Below are positions 25,114 through 34,878 of a stretch of DNA of 64,000 nt, piece by piece. Made by a program: the position numbers and the translations under genes. The DNA is from VFMC01 sp044238435 (GTDB lineage: Bacteria; Actinomycetota; Acidimicrobiia; Acidimicrobiales; Ilumatobacteraceae), in NCBI GenBank assembly GCA_044238435.1, contig JBIIDH010000004.1:9875-73874 (forward strand), in the 5' to 3' direction. Below the pieces are notes generated by a model. That model saw nothing but the letters and a program-made list of their open reading frames with translations. It did not search any database and was not told the origin of the DNA. Position 1 is the first letter of the stretch; each line of letters opens with the position of its first letter.

Positions 25114-26552
25114 CCCTTCTTCGCGTTGAGCAGTGCCGTGACCAGTTTGCCGTCGGCCTTGCCCTGGCTGAGCTTCATCACGGCACCCACCAGCGCGCCC
25201 ATCGCCTTGCCCTCGCCGGCGCAGAACTTCGCCCAGGCATCGGGTTGATCGGCGATGGCCTGGTCGACCATCGCCTCGAGGGCACCGGTGTCCATGGCCT
25301 CGAAGCCCTTCGCCGCGGCGATGGCAGCCGCGTCGCCGCCGCCGTTGGCGACGATCTCGGCGAGCACGGCCTTGGCCTGGGTGGCCGTGAGTGCACCGCC
25401 CACCTCCAGCGTGGTGAGCGCGGCCAGGTCGGCCGCCGGCACCCGCGGGGTGGCGGGTTCGTCGGCAAAGGCTTCCTTCACGTGCACCAGCGCCCGACCC
25501 AGGTCGCCACCCGCAGCGGCCACTGCGAGCACGTAGTCGTCCTGACCGCGTTCCACCACCGACATCACCGCTTCACTGTCGGGCGCCACCGCCGCGGCGG
25601 CCGCCAGGCGGGCGCGCCGGGCACCGGGCAGCAGCGGCAGGGCCGCCTTCACCGCGGCGATCCACTCGGACGAGGGCACCAGCGGCACCAGATCGGGCTC
25701 GAGGAAGTAGCGGTAGTCGTCGGCGTCCTCCTTCGAGCGGAGGGTGTGCGTGCGGCCGTCGTTCTCGTCCCAGTGCCGGGTCTCCTGGCGGATGGAGCCA
25801 CCGGTCTCGAGCAGGTCGATCTGGCGACGCGCCTCGTAGTCGATTGCGCGACCGAGCGAGCGGACGCTGTTGACGTTCTTGATCTCGCACCGGGTGCCGA
25901 ACGGCGTGCCCGGCTGGTGCACGCTGACGTTGGCGTCGACCCGCATGCTGCCCTCCTCCATCTTCGCGTCGGAGGCGCCGACGGCGAGGAGGATGGCACG
26001 CAGTTCGGTGACGTACTGGCGGGCCTGTTCGGCGGTGCGGATGTCGGGCCGGCTGACGATCTCGACCAGCGGCACTCCGGCACGGTTGAAGTCGATGAGC
26101 GAGTAGTCGCTGCCGTGGATGCGACCGCCGGCACCACCCATGTGCGTGCTCTTGCCCGTGTCTTCCTCGAGGTGGGCGCGCTCGACCCCGATGCGGGTGC
26201 CGTCGGGCAGGTCGAGGAACCCGTCGATGTTGAGCGGCTGGTCGTACTGGCTGATCTGATACGCCTTGGGCATGTCGGGGTAAAAGTAGTTCTTGCGGTG
26301 GAACGTGCACGGCTGGATGGTGCAGTTCAGGGCCGTGCCGATACGCATGGCCAGCTCGACCGCGTGGCGGTTCAGCACCGGCAGCGCACCGGGCAGGCCG
26401 AGGGTGACCGGGTCGATGTGGGTGTTGGGCGCATCGCCGAACCGGTTGGCGCTGGCGCTGAACAACTTGGTGGCGGTGGCCAACTCGACGTGCACCTCGA
26501 GGCCGACCACCAGTTCCCAGCCGTTGATGAGATCGTGCTGCGACTCACTCAT
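25110..26552 (-). CDS. gatB: Aspartyl/glutamyl-tRNA amidotransferase subunit B
   Basis: A 480-residue GatB. It supplies the kinase step and tRNA recognition of the GatCAB complex, which converts Glu-tRNA(Gln) and/or Asp-tRNA(Asn) to the amide form. Hallmarks are VVGLEVHVELAT at the N-terminus, GLPGALPVLN, KNYFYPDMPKAYQISQYD and HLEEDTGKSTH, with a C-terminal YqeY-like helical tail ending LVTALLNAKKG. The ATG overlaps the gatA stop by 4 bases. Order gatC-gatA-gatB is the standard actinobacterial one. Confidence 0.98.
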   Translation of the reverse strand: MSESQHDLINGWELVVGLEVHVELATATKLFSASANRFGDAPNTHIDPVTLGLPGALPVLNRHAVELAMRIGTALNCTIQPCTFHRKNYFYPDMPKAYQISQYDQPLNIDGFLDLPDGTRIGVERAHLEEDTGKSTHMGGAGGRIHGSDYSLIDFNRAGVPLVEIVSRPDIRTAEQARQYVTELRAILLAVGASDAKMEEGSMRVDANVSVHQPGTPFGTRCEIKNVNSVRSLGRAIDYEARRQIDLLETGGSIRQETRHWDENDGRTHTLRSKEDADDYRYFLEPDLVPLVPSSEWIAAVKAALPLLPGARRARLAAAAAVAPDSEAVMSVVERGQDDYVLAVAAAGGDLGRALVHVKEAFADEPATPRVPAADLAALTTLEVGGALTATQAKAVLAEIVANGGGDAAAIAAAKGFEAMDTGALEAMVDQAIADQPDAWAKFCAGEGKAMGALVGAVMKLSQGKADGKLVTALLNAKKG

Positions 26553-28006
26553 GCCGACACCCCCTGTGCAGCGCTCATCGCCCGTTCGAGTGCGGCGCCC
26601 GCGCGGAACATCGCCGCCTCGCCCAACGTGCCGGCAAGCACCTGCACGCCCACCGGCAGGCCGTCGGCCCCGGTGCCGAACGGCACGCTCATCGCCGGGT
26701 GCCCGGCGAGGTTGGTGGGGATGGTGTACAGGTCGCACAGGTACATGGCCAGCGGGTTGTCGCCCTTGGCCCCGAACGGGAAGGCCACACTGGGCGACGC
26801 CGGCGTCAGCAGCACGTCGGCGTGCTGATAGGCACGTTCGAAGTCGTCGTGGATGAGCCGGCGCACCTTCAGCGCCCGGCCGTAGTAGGCGTCGTAGTAG
26901 CCGGCGCTGAGCGCGTAGGTGCCCAGCATGATGCGCCGCTTCACCTCGTCGCCGAAGCCGGCCGACCGGGTGGCCATGTACATCGCGTTGGTGTCGGCGG
27001 CCTCGACCCGCATACCGAAGCGCACCCCGTCGAAGCGGGCCAGGTTGCTGCTGGCCTCGGCCGGGGCGATGAGGTAGTAGGCGGTGAGGGCGAAGGCGAA
27101 GGCCGGCACCTGCACATCGACGATGGTGGCCCCGGCGGCACGCAGCGCGTCGAAGGCAGCCTCGAGGCGCTCCTGCACATCGGGGTCGGCACCCTCGGGC
27201 AGGTCGGTGATGCGCCCCACGCGCAACCCCTCCACACCCTGGTGCAGCACGTCGACGAGCGGCTGGTGCTCGAGCGGGATGGACGTGGAGTCCATCGGGT
27301 CGTGGCCGCCGATCACGTCGAGCAGCAGCGCAGCGTCGTGCACGTCGTGGCTGAACGGCCCGATCTGGTCGAGCGAACTGGCGAAGGCGATGAGGCCGTA
27401 GCGACTCACATAGCCGTAGGTGGGCTTCACACCCACCACACCGCACAGGGCTGCGGGCTGACGGATGGAGCCGCCCGTGTCGCTGCCCAGGCTGACCGCG
27501 GCGAAGCCGGCCGCAACCGCAGCGGCGCTGCCACCGCTGCTGCCTCCGGGCACCCGGCCCAGTTCGTGCGGGTTGCGGGTGGGGCCGAACGCGCTGTTCT
27601 CGGTGCTCGAGCCCATCGCGAACTCGTCGAGGTTGGTCTTGCCCACGGCCACCGCGCCCGCAGCAGCGAGCCTGGTGACGACGGTGGCGTCGTACGGCGG
27701 GCGCCAGCCCTCGAGGATCTTCGACGAGCAGGTGGTGGGCACCCCGCGGGTGCACATGTTGTCCTTCAGCGCCACCGGTACACCGGCCAGCGGGCCTGGG
27801 TCGTGGCCCGCTGCAACCGCGGCATCGACCTGCTCGGCCGTGGCACGCGCCTGCTCGGCGACGACGAGGTTGAACGCGTGCACCTGGTGCTCGCGCCGGT
27901 CGATCTCGGCCAGGTGCTGTTCGAGCACGTCGACGGCCTTCACCGCGCCGGAGCGCACGGCCGCAGCGATACCGGCGGCGGTACGGGGCAGATCGGCGGC
28001 ACTCAT
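26549..28006 (-). CDS. gatA: Aspartyl/glutamyl-tRNA amidotransferase subunit A
   Basis: A 485-residue amidase-signature enzyme that releases ammonia from glutamine for the transamidation. The Ser-cisSer-Lys triad is visible: Lys in VAVGKTNLDEF near residue 80, cis-Ser in GGSSGGSAAAVA near residue 155, and the nucleophile in GSDTGGSIRQPA about 24 residues further. Length is normal. ATG at 28006 overlaps the gatC TGA by 4 bases, and its TGA overlaps the gatB start, so the three subunits are coupled. Confidence 0.98.
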   Translation of the reverse strand: MSAADLPRTAAGIAAAVRSGAVKAVDVLEQHLAEIDRREHQVHAFNLVVAEQARATAEQVDAAVAAGHDPGPLAGVPVALKDNMCTRGVPTTCSSKILEGWRPPYDATVVTRLAAAGAVAVGKTNLDEFAMGSSTENSAFGPTRNPHELGRVPGGSSGGSAAAVAAGFAAVSLGSDTGGSIRQPAALCGVVGVKPTYGYVSRYGLIAFASSLDQIGPFSHDVHDAALLLDVIGGHDPMDSTSIPLEHQPLVDVLHQGVEGLRVGRITDLPEGADPDVQERLEAAFDALRAAGATIVDVQVPAFAFALTAYYLIAPAEASSNLARFDGVRFGMRVEAADTNAMYMATRSAGFGDEVKRRIMLGTYALSAGYYDAYYGRALKVRRLIHDDFERAYQHADVLLTPASPSVAFPFGAKGDNPLAMYLCDLYTIPTNLAGHPAMSVPFGTGADGLPVGVQVLAGTLGEAAMFRAGAALERAMSAAQGVSA

Positions 28007-28305
28007 CCGTCGAGCCCCACGATGGGCGGCACCCGGAAGCGGTGGTCCTCGGCGATGGGCGCGGCGGCGAGCACCTCGTCGCGATCGAGACCCTCCACCA
28101 CCACGTCGTCGCGGAACACGTTCTGCAACGGATAGGGCTGTGTCATCGGCTGCACATCGGCGAGGTCGAGCGCGTCCATGTCGGCGAAGTGGGCCAGCAT
28201 GCCGTCGAGCTGAGCGGCCGCCCGGTCGAGTTGGGCGGGGGTGAGCTCGAGGCGGGCCAACCTGGCGACCTTGGCCACATCGGCGGGGGTGATCCGTTCA
28301 GGCAC
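28003..28305 (-). CDS. gatC: Aspartyl/glutamyl-tRNA amidotransferase subunit C
   Basis: A 100-residue GatC, the small belt subunit that wraps GatA and GatB. ITPADVAKVARLARLELT at the N-terminus, MLAHFADMDALDLADVQPM in the middle and the DDVV..LDRDEVLAAAP..DHRFRVPPI end are all diagnostic. GTG start at 28305; a TAGCAT box ends 8 bases before it. That box begins with the TAG stop of the upstream patatin gene, so the gat operon starts right at the end of the previous gene. Confidence 0.96.
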   Translation of the reverse strand: MPERITPADVAKVARLARLELTPAQLDRAAAQLDGMLAHFADMDALDLADVQPMTQPYPLQNVFRDDVVVEGLDRDEVLAAAPIAEDHRFRVPPIVGLDG

Positions 28306-28313
28306 GAACGTTG

Positions 28314-28319
28314 ATGCTA
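28314..28319 (-). promoter_or_regulatory. -10 box of gatCAB operon, sharing the patatin stop codon
   Basis: TAGCAT, 8 bases before the GTG of gatC. Its first three bases are the TAG stop (28317-28319) of the preceding gene. Confidence 0.55.
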
Positions 28320-30983
28320 CGCCGTGCCCCGTTCGAACCGCTCGACCATTCGCCCGGCGACGTGCTCGCCCAGCGCCACCAGTTGCAGGTGCTCCTCGTC
28401 GGTGAGGAACTGGTCGACCGTGGGGTAGCCGGGGAACGGCGGATGCGCAGCAGCGAACTGCAGCAGCGCCGGCGGGGTGGCCTCGCACACCTGGTGGTGC
28501 CCGTAGAGCAGGCGGGCTGTTCCGCCGCCCATCGATGCCGGGTAGGTGACCACACCTTCGGCCACGCAGTCGTCGGGCAACGCTGCGGAGGCGACCCCCG
28601 GTGCAGCGGCAGGTGCGCGCAGCGCGGTCAGGTCGATGTCGATCGTGACACCCAACTCGACCGCCGCCAGGGCGATGGCATCGTGCAACGAGCGGAAGCT
28701 GCCGGGCGGGTCGCCGCTGGCGTCGACGCAGAACACCACTGCCGGTCGTTCGCGCAGCAACTCGACGAGACCGAGGTTCTCGCGATGCCCACCGTCGGCC
28801 ACGTACACGAAGGCATCGCGGTCGGGGCGGTACCGACCGGTGAGCTCCTTGGCCAGATACCCGAGGTGCACACGCGGCGAGGTGACCGGATCGGCGAACC
28901 AGTGGGCGAAGCGCGGGTTCGGCACCCAGGCGCCGAGTCGGAGGTTCAGCGCCACCAGCAGCATGTCGGTACTGCCCAGCGCCTGGCGACCCATCGCCGA
29001 GGCGAACGCGGCGCCGCTCAGCGCCATGGCCCGACTGACCAGCCAGCCGCGCGGGAACCCGTCCCACCACGACCCGACGGGGTAGTCGGAGGTGGCCACC
29101 GAGGCGCTGGTTCCGTCGGTGCGGTCGTGCAGGGTGATGCGGTCGGGGCGGAACGTGAAGCCGTACGCGGGCAGACCGCAGAACGTTGCCGACGATGCGT
29201 GGGCGGTGGCGGCGACGACGAGTTCGGGCCCATCGGCGCTGCGATAGGCGGGCCACAGCGGTTCGTCGCTGTACGCCAGCGGGGGCAGGGGCACTCGCTC
29301 GCCCGCCGGTCCGTGCTCGTCGCGGTCGGCGGCAGCGAACGTGGCGGCGAGGCGTTTGCGGTACACGCCACCGAGCGTGAGGCGATGCGAGGCCACCGCA
29401 GCGGTGAGCGCCAGCCAGGCCGCTGCCACGGCGACGACGCCGAGCCGGGCCGTGCCGCCGGGCAGCGGCCAACTGGTCCACGGGCTGACGTAGCCGTAGG
29501 CGAACGAGTCGGCCACCTTGCCGGCGAACAGGAACAGCGCCACCCCGAGCAGCACCCCGCCGAGGCGCATCCAGCGACGCTTCAGCTGACCGGCCACCAC
29601 GCCACCCACTGCGGCCGCCACCCCGATGACCACCGCGGTGCCGATGAGGCCCGCGCTGCGGTCGGGCCCGCTGTCGGCAGCGAGCGCGCTCAGCAGTCGG
29701 CGGCCGTACAACACACCGGCCGGCACCCCTACCAGCAGCAGCGCGAGCAGCGCCCCCACCGCGCCCACCACGCGCGACGAGCGCACGAGCGCGGCACGGC
29801 GCTCGGGCTGCGAGCGGGCGTGGGCCACCACGTACAGCACCGCGGCAGCGACCAGGAACACGGCGATGGGTACGACCAGCCTGACGGGTACCAGATCGCG
29901 CAGGGCGAGCAGATCGACGGTGCCCTCCTGGAACGGAAAGCCCGGGTGCACCACGCGGGTGCGCACGCCGCGGCCCAGTAGCGCCGCGGTGAGGTACGTG
30001 GCCGACACCACCGCGCCGAGCACCAGCACGGTGCGCACCACCGCGTTCAGTACTCCGCCGACGATCGACCACGTGCCGTTGTCGAGGAAACGGCGCTTCA
30101 TCCGCACCGTGGCCGCCCACGGCTGGTCGGCTGCGAACAGTCCGTCGCTCGTCGCGCTCGCTGCCGGGGCCACCGTCGCACCGGGGCGACGGCTGATGCG
30201 CCACCCACCCGCGGTGTACGAGCCGCCCGACACGGCCACCAGCCAACGCGAGCGGCGGAACAGCGACCGAGCCTCACCCACCGGTTCGTCGAGTCGGCGC
30301 AGCGCACCCAGGGCGATGCTGGCGGCACGGATGCCGCCACCGGACAGACAGATGCCGATGCCGTCATCGGTGGAGCCCGACGCATCTGCCTCGGTGCCGG
30401 TGGCGCTGCCGGGGTCGGCGGGCGCGACGGCCGGGTCGGGGTGGGTGCCGGCACGCCGATCGAGTCGGCCGAACAGCCGTCGCAGCGCTGGTCGCACGAC
30501 GGGCGCGACCAGCGGCCCCACCACCAAGCCGAGCACGCCCACCAGCGACACCGCGTACAGCAGCACCTTCACCCAACCCACCACGGCCAGCGACAGCGTG
30601 GCGAACAGCGGCGGGCTGCTCTTGCCAACGATCGACAACGCCAGCGCGTTCTCGAACAGGTCGGCCAGACCGGCCGCCACGGCGACCGACGGCATGACGG
30701 GCCACGGACCGAACATGGTGCGCCGCTCGGGAGCCCAGCGATCGCGTCCGGCCTGCAGCAGCCGGGGCACCACCAGCAGCCACGACACCACGAACACGTT
30801 GTCGAACCAGAGCGCGGCCCGGGCGTTGCTACGACCTGCCCGCACCACCGTGCCGGCGAACCGACCCGGCGTGCCCGCGAACGACAGGTGCTGGTGGAAG
30901 CCGGAGAACGGCGCCGTGGCGAGCTCCGCGAGGAACAGCGCTGCGGGCACCAGCAGCAACCACCCCCACATGCGTCGCCGCAC
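28317..30983 (-). CDS. Membrane protein with split patatin-like phospholipase domain
   Basis: An 888-residue protein. N-terminal membrane segments (WGWLLLVPAALFLAEL, NVFVVSWLLVVPRLL and others) precede the patatin oxyanion loop GICLSGGGIRAASIALG and the nucleophile elbow AVSGGSYTAGG (Ser252). Then come several more membrane helices (residues ~320-540) before the catalytic Asp in VADGGHRENLGL (Asp730) and VVFCVDASGDPPGS. The Ser-Asp dyad is therefore split by ~478 residues containing a membrane domain. A lipid acyl hydrolase at the membrane is inferred; the lipid is unknown. The GTG at 30983 is chosen for the GAGGGGAGGAG site just upstream; an ATG four codons later is the alternative. Confidence 0.82.
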   Translation of the reverse strand: MRRRMWGWLLLVPAALFLAELATAPFSGFHQHLSFAGTPGRFAGTVVRAGRSNARAALWFDNVFVVSWLLVVPRLLQAGRDRWAPERRTMFGPWPVMPSVAVAAGLADLFENALALSIVGKSSPPLFATLSLAVVGWVKVLLYAVSLVGVLGLVVGPLVAPVVRPALRRLFGRLDRRAGTHPDPAVAPADPGSATGTEADASGSTDDGIGICLSGGGIRAASIALGALRRLDEPVGEARSLFRRSRWLVAVSGGSYTAGGWRISRRPGATVAPAASATSDGLFAADQPWAATVRMKRRFLDNGTWSIVGGVLNAVVRTVLVLGAVVSATYLTAALLGRGVRTRVVHPGFPFQEGTVDLLALRDLVPVRLVVPIAVFLVAAAVLYVVAHARSQPERRAALVRSSRVVGAVGALLALLLVGVPAGVLYGRRLLSALAADSGPDRSAGLIGTAVVIGVAAAVGGVVAGQLKRRWMRLGGVLLGVALFLFAGKVADSFAYGYVSPWTSWPLPGGTARLGVVAVAAAWLALTAAVASHRLTLGGVYRKRLAATFAAADRDEHGPAGERVPLPPLAYSDEPLWPAYRSADGPELVVAATAHASSATFCGLPAYGFTFRPDRITLHDRTDGTSASVATSDYPVGSWWDGFPRGWLVSRAMALSGAAFASAMGRQALGSTDMLLVALNLRLGAWVPNPRFAHWFADPVTSPRVHLGYLAKELTGRYRPDRDAFVYVADGGHRENLGLVELLRERPAVVFCVDASGDPPGSFRSLHDAIALAAVELGVTIDIDLTALRAPAAAPGVASAALPDDCVAEGVVTYPASMGGGTARLLYGHHQVCEATPPALLQFAAAHPPFPGYPTVDQFLTDEEHLQLVALGEHVAGRMVERFERGTA

Positions 30984-31020
30984 GGCTCCTCCCCTCTCGC
31001 GCCGACCGGACCGGGTGTCG

Positions 31021-31026
31021 ATGCTA
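31021..31026 (-). promoter_or_regulatory. -10 box of patatin gene, sharing the GH36 stop codon
   Basis: TAGCAT; the TAG at 31024-31026 is the alpha-galactosidase stop. The box lies 37 bases before the GTG, leaving a leader of about 30 bases with a strong Shine-Dalgarno. Confidence 0.45.
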
Positions 31027-33141
31027 GGTCGCGGTGAGGTGCAGCAGGACGGCCGACTCGGGATCCAGCACTGGGGGCTGCAACCCGTGCACCGCCAACT
31101 GTCGTCCGGTGAGCTCGATCCCCTCGGCCACCCAAGCCGGCTGGCGCCGCGCCGCGCCGCGCACCTGCACGCCGTCGTCGAGCACGTCGAGCACCTCCAC
31201 CCGGTAGCGCATGTCGGCCACGAGGCCCGGCAGTCGCAGCATCGGCGGGGTGAGGCTCATCCCAGTGCGCAGCTGCGCGAGCGCCACGAGCGCTTCACGG
31301 CGATCGGCCGCGTACACACCGTGGGCGAGCGACGCTGCGTCTGCTCCGTTCGCCACCGGGTCGAAGCGAACCACGTCGCCACCGTGCAGCAACGGCCGGA
31401 AACAGCGGTGCAGTGCGATCGCGGCAGTCAGGGCCCGGCGCTGCTGGTCGGTGAGATCGAGCAGGTTCCACTCCACACCGAGGTGACCGAACAACGCCGT
31501 CGCCGCCCGGAACGACAGCGACTGCACCCGACCCGTGGTGTGGGCACGGCTGGGGCCGATGTGGGCGCCCATCATCTCGGGCGGCACGAGCATCGACGCA
31601 CCGCGCTGGATGACCTGCCGTTCGAGCGCGTCGTTGCAGTCGCTGGTCCACACCCGATCGGTGCGCTGCAGGATGCCGTGGTCGATCCGGCCGCCGCCGC
31701 TGGCGCAGCTCTCGATCTCCACCCCGGGGTGCCTCGCCCGCAACTCGTCGAGCAGCTGGTACACCGCGTGGGTCTGGGCGTGGGTGCCGGCAGCACCGTC
31801 GGCGCCGCTGCCCTGCACGTGGTCGCGGTTCATGTCCCACTTCACGTAGGCGATGTCGTGATCGGCGAGCAGCGCGTCGAGTTGGCCGAGCACGTGCGCG
31901 TGCGCCTCCGGATGGGCAAGGTTCAGCACCAACTGGTTGCGTCCGAGCACGGGTTCGTAGCCGGGAGTGGCGAGCACCCAGTCGGGATGGGCGCGGTACA
32001 CGTCGCTGTCGGGGTTCACCATCTCGGGCTCCACCCAGATGCCGAACTCCATGCCCAGACCGCGCACGTGGTCGATCAGCGGAGCCAGGCCCTGCGGGTA
32101 CACATCGGGCGACACCCACCAGTCGCCGAGGCCGGCCCGGTCGTTGCGACGCGCGCCGAACCAGCCGTCGTCGAGCACGAACCGCTCGACCCCCAGGTCG
32201 GCCGCGGCGGTGGCGAGCGAGCGCAACCGGTCGAGGTCGTGGTCGAAGTACACAGCCTCCCAGGTGTTCAACAGCACCGGCCGCGGCCGGCGTGGGTGTT
32301 GGGAGCGGGCGCGCAACGAGCGGTGGAACCCCCACGTGGCCGGGGTGAGACCCTCGGCCGAGTACACCGCCACCACGACCGGCGTGGCGTACGAACCGCC
32401 TGGTTCGAGGGCCAACTCGCCGGGGTGGGTGAGCTCGCCGAGCTGCAGCACGCGTCGACCGTCGGCCAGGCACTCGGCCAACAGGCTGTGGTTCCCGCTC
32501 CACGCGAGATGGGCGCCCCACACCTCGCCCTGCCACTCGCCGAAGCCCGGGGCACCGACGAACACCAACGACGGGTGCTCGTGCGAGGTGCGCCCGCTGC
32601 GGTTCTCGACCAGGCGGCTGCCGTGGGTCCACGCCTCGCGCACAGGCTGCAGTTCGCGGGTCCAGCGGCCGGTGAAGCCGAGCAGGTCGGTGGCGAACGA
32701 AGGCACCGGCAGGGTGATGCTCAGTTGGTCGAGCAGATAGCGGGTGGTGGCGGTGTTGGTGAGCGTGCACTGCACGCAGAGCACCTCGTCGAGGTGGATC
32801 CGCGTGTCGAGTCGCAGCCCGGCGACGGTGTCGACCGCGTGCACGACGACGCCACCGTCGATGGGGCTGACACCCGCCGGCTCGAACCGGGCCGACCAGG
32901 CGGTGCCGCCTCGACGGTGGCCGAGCAGACCCGGGCGACCCGGGTAGCCGCTGCCGTGCTCGGGAACGACGGCGACTGGTGCCACGGTGTCGAGCATGCC
33001 GTGAGCGATCGGTCGCTCGAGCGCAGCGATCATCGAGGCGTCGTCGACGGCGCCGAGCGGGGCGCCCCAGTGGACGATGGTGGGTACCCCCGACGCCGTG
33101 TCGATCACCACATCGGCTCGGGCGCCACGCAGATGGATCAT
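31024..33141 (-). CDS. Alpha-galactosidase, glycoside hydrolase family 36
   Basis: A 705-residue GH36 enzyme that removes terminal alpha-galactose from oligosaccharides. The order is an N-terminal beta-sandwich, a (beta/alpha)8 barrel and a small C-terminal sandwich. The nucleophile Asp is in YVKWDMNRD near residue 435, the acid/base Asp in RVWTSDCNDALER near residue 497, and the substrate-loop cysteine/glycine motif is ESCASGGGRID. The FVLDDGWFGARR and WVEPEMVNPDSD motifs are typical. No signal peptide, so it acts on imported sugar. It is divergent from galT, which handles the released galactose after phosphorylation. No galK or galE is seen here. Confidence 0.95.
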   Translation of the reverse strand: MIHLRGARADVVIDTASGVPTIVHWGAPLGAVDDASMIAALERPIAHGMLDTVAPVAVVPEHGSGYPGRPGLLGHRRGGTAWSARFEPAGVSPIDGGVVVHAVDTVAGLRLDTRIHLDEVLCVQCTLTNTATTRYLLDQLSITLPVPSFATDLLGFTGRWTRELQPVREAWTHGSRLVENRSGRTSHEHPSLVFVGAPGFGEWQGEVWGAHLAWSGNHSLLAECLADGRRVLQLGELTHPGELALEPGGSYATPVVVAVYSAEGLTPATWGFHRSLRARSQHPRRPRPVLLNTWEAVYFDHDLDRLRSLATAAADLGVERFVLDDGWFGARRNDRAGLGDWWVSPDVYPQGLAPLIDHVRGLGMEFGIWVEPEMVNPDSDVYRAHPDWVLATPGYEPVLGRNQLVLNLAHPEAHAHVLGQLDALLADHDIAYVKWDMNRDHVQGSGADGAAGTHAQTHAVYQLLDELRARHPGVEIESCASGGGRIDHGILQRTDRVWTSDCNDALERQVIQRGASMLVPPEMMGAHIGPSRAHTTGRVQSLSFRAATALFGHLGVEWNLLDLTDQQRRALTAAIALHRCFRPLLHGGDVVRFDPVANGADAASLAHGVYAADRREALVALAQLRTGMSLTPPMLRLPGLVADMRYRVEVLDVLDDGVQVRGAARRQPAWVAEGIELTGRQLAVHGLQPPVLDPESAVLLHLTAT

Positions 33142-33148
33142 GGGCCGA

Positions 33149-33154
33149 ACGGTA
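33149..33154 (-). promoter_or_regulatory. -10 box of alpha-galactosidase gene
   Basis: TACCGT, 7 bases before the ATG at 33141. The upstream region is shared with the galT promoter. Confidence 0.55.
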
Positions 33155-33172
33155 GACGCGCATCCGTGCGGA

Positions 33173-33201
33173 TTGACATACCGACTCACGCTCGGCAGGC
33201 T
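33173..33201 (+). promoter_or_regulatory. galT promoter, TTGACA-N17-CAGGCT
   Basis: Consensus -35 TTGACA (33173-33178), exactly 17 bases, then CAGGCT (33196-33201), 8 bases before the GTG at 33210. The back-to-back spacing with the alpha-galactosidase -10 (18 bases from this -35) suggests joint control. Confidence 0.65.
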
Positions 33202-33209
33202 GCAGCCCC

Positions 33210-34055
<846 letters not shown>

Positions 34056-34070
34056 GACGAGCCGATTCAG

Positions 34071-34090
34071 CCTGGCCGGTTCAGGCCAGG
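34071..34090. terminator. Hairpin between galT and enoyl-CoA hydratase
   Basis: CCTGGCC and GGCCAGG pair around a 6-base loop. The stop codon of the minus-strand gene lies in the loop (34081-34083). Confidence 0.4.
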
Positions 34091-34878
34091 GGCGCGAAGT
34101 TGGGCGGACGCTTCTGCAGGAAGCTGGCAACGCCCTCCTTGAAGTCGCCGCGTCGCAGCGAGGCCTTCATCAACTCGATCGCGTCGTCGGTCGACTCCAC
34201 CAGGCTGCGGGTCTGGTCGGCGTACACCTGCTGCTTCATCACGGCCATCGAGGTGGGCGAGGCGTTCACGGCCAGTTCGGCTGCATAGGCGAGGGTGTGG
34301 TCGAGCAGGTGCTCGGCCGGCACCACCTCGCTGACCAGCCCCATGGCAGCGGCTTCCTCGGCCAGGATGACCCGGCCCGAGAACAGCAGGTCCATCGCCC
34401 GTGAGGTGCCGATGAGGCGGGGCAGGACCCACGACATGCCGTACTCGGCGATGAGGCCACGCCGCGAGAACGCGGTGGTGAACTTGGCGCCGGCTGCGGC
34501 GAAACGGATGTCGCACATCAGCGCCTGCACCATGCCGATGCCGGCGCAGGCACCGTTCACCGCAGCGATGACGGGCTTGGGAACGGCGAGCGCGGTGTGG
34601 TGCTGGGGACGCCCACCGGCGGCGCTTTCGGCACCCCCGCTGCCGGCCGACGCCCCGATGCCCTGCAGGGTGTCCATGTCGGCCCCGGCGCAGAACCCGC
34701 GACCGGCGCCGGTGACCACGATCACCTTCACGGCCGGGTCGACGGCCGCCTGGTCGAGCAGTGTGAAGTAGCGGGCGGCGAGTTCGCCGTTCCACGCGTT
34801 CAGGCGGTCGGGACGGTTGAGGGTGAGCAGCGCGATACCGGGCTCGCGGAACTCGTACAGGACGACGTCGTCACTCAT
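34081..34878 (-). CDS. Enoyl-CoA hydratase/isomerase family protein
   Basis: A 265-residue crotonase-fold enzyme of fatty-acid-type degradation. The first oxyanion segment is VTGAGRGFCAGADMDTLQ, the second is VNGACAGIGMVQALMCDIRFAA. A flexible Gly/Ser/Ala-rich insert (ASAGSGGAESAAGGR) sits just after the first. The usual catalytic Glu of hydratases would lie in this second segment, where MVQA is seen instead, so isomerase or hydrolase activity is possible. The ATG overlaps the end of lgt by 8 bases, but a TACGTT box 7 bases upstream, inside lgt, could give it its own message. Confidence 0.9.
   Translation of the reverse strand: MSDDVVLYEFREPGIALLTLNRPDRLNAWNGELAARYFTLLDQAAVDPAVKVIVVTGAGRGFCAGADMDTLQGIGASAGSGGAESAAGGRPQHHTALAVPKPVIAAVNGACAGIGMVQALMCDIRFAAAGAKFTTAFSRRGLIAEYGMSWVLPRLIGTSRAMDLLFSGRVILAEEAAAMGLVSEVVPAEHLLDHTLAYAAELAVNASPTSMAVMKQQVYADQTRSLVESTDDAIELMKASLRRGDFKEGVASFLQKRPPNFAPLA

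Noticed and set aside
26553..27755. N-terminal extension of gatB by about 400 residues
   Set aside because: The extension reads Arg/Ala-rich nonsense across gatA in another frame. The ATG at 26552 gives the normal GatB start.
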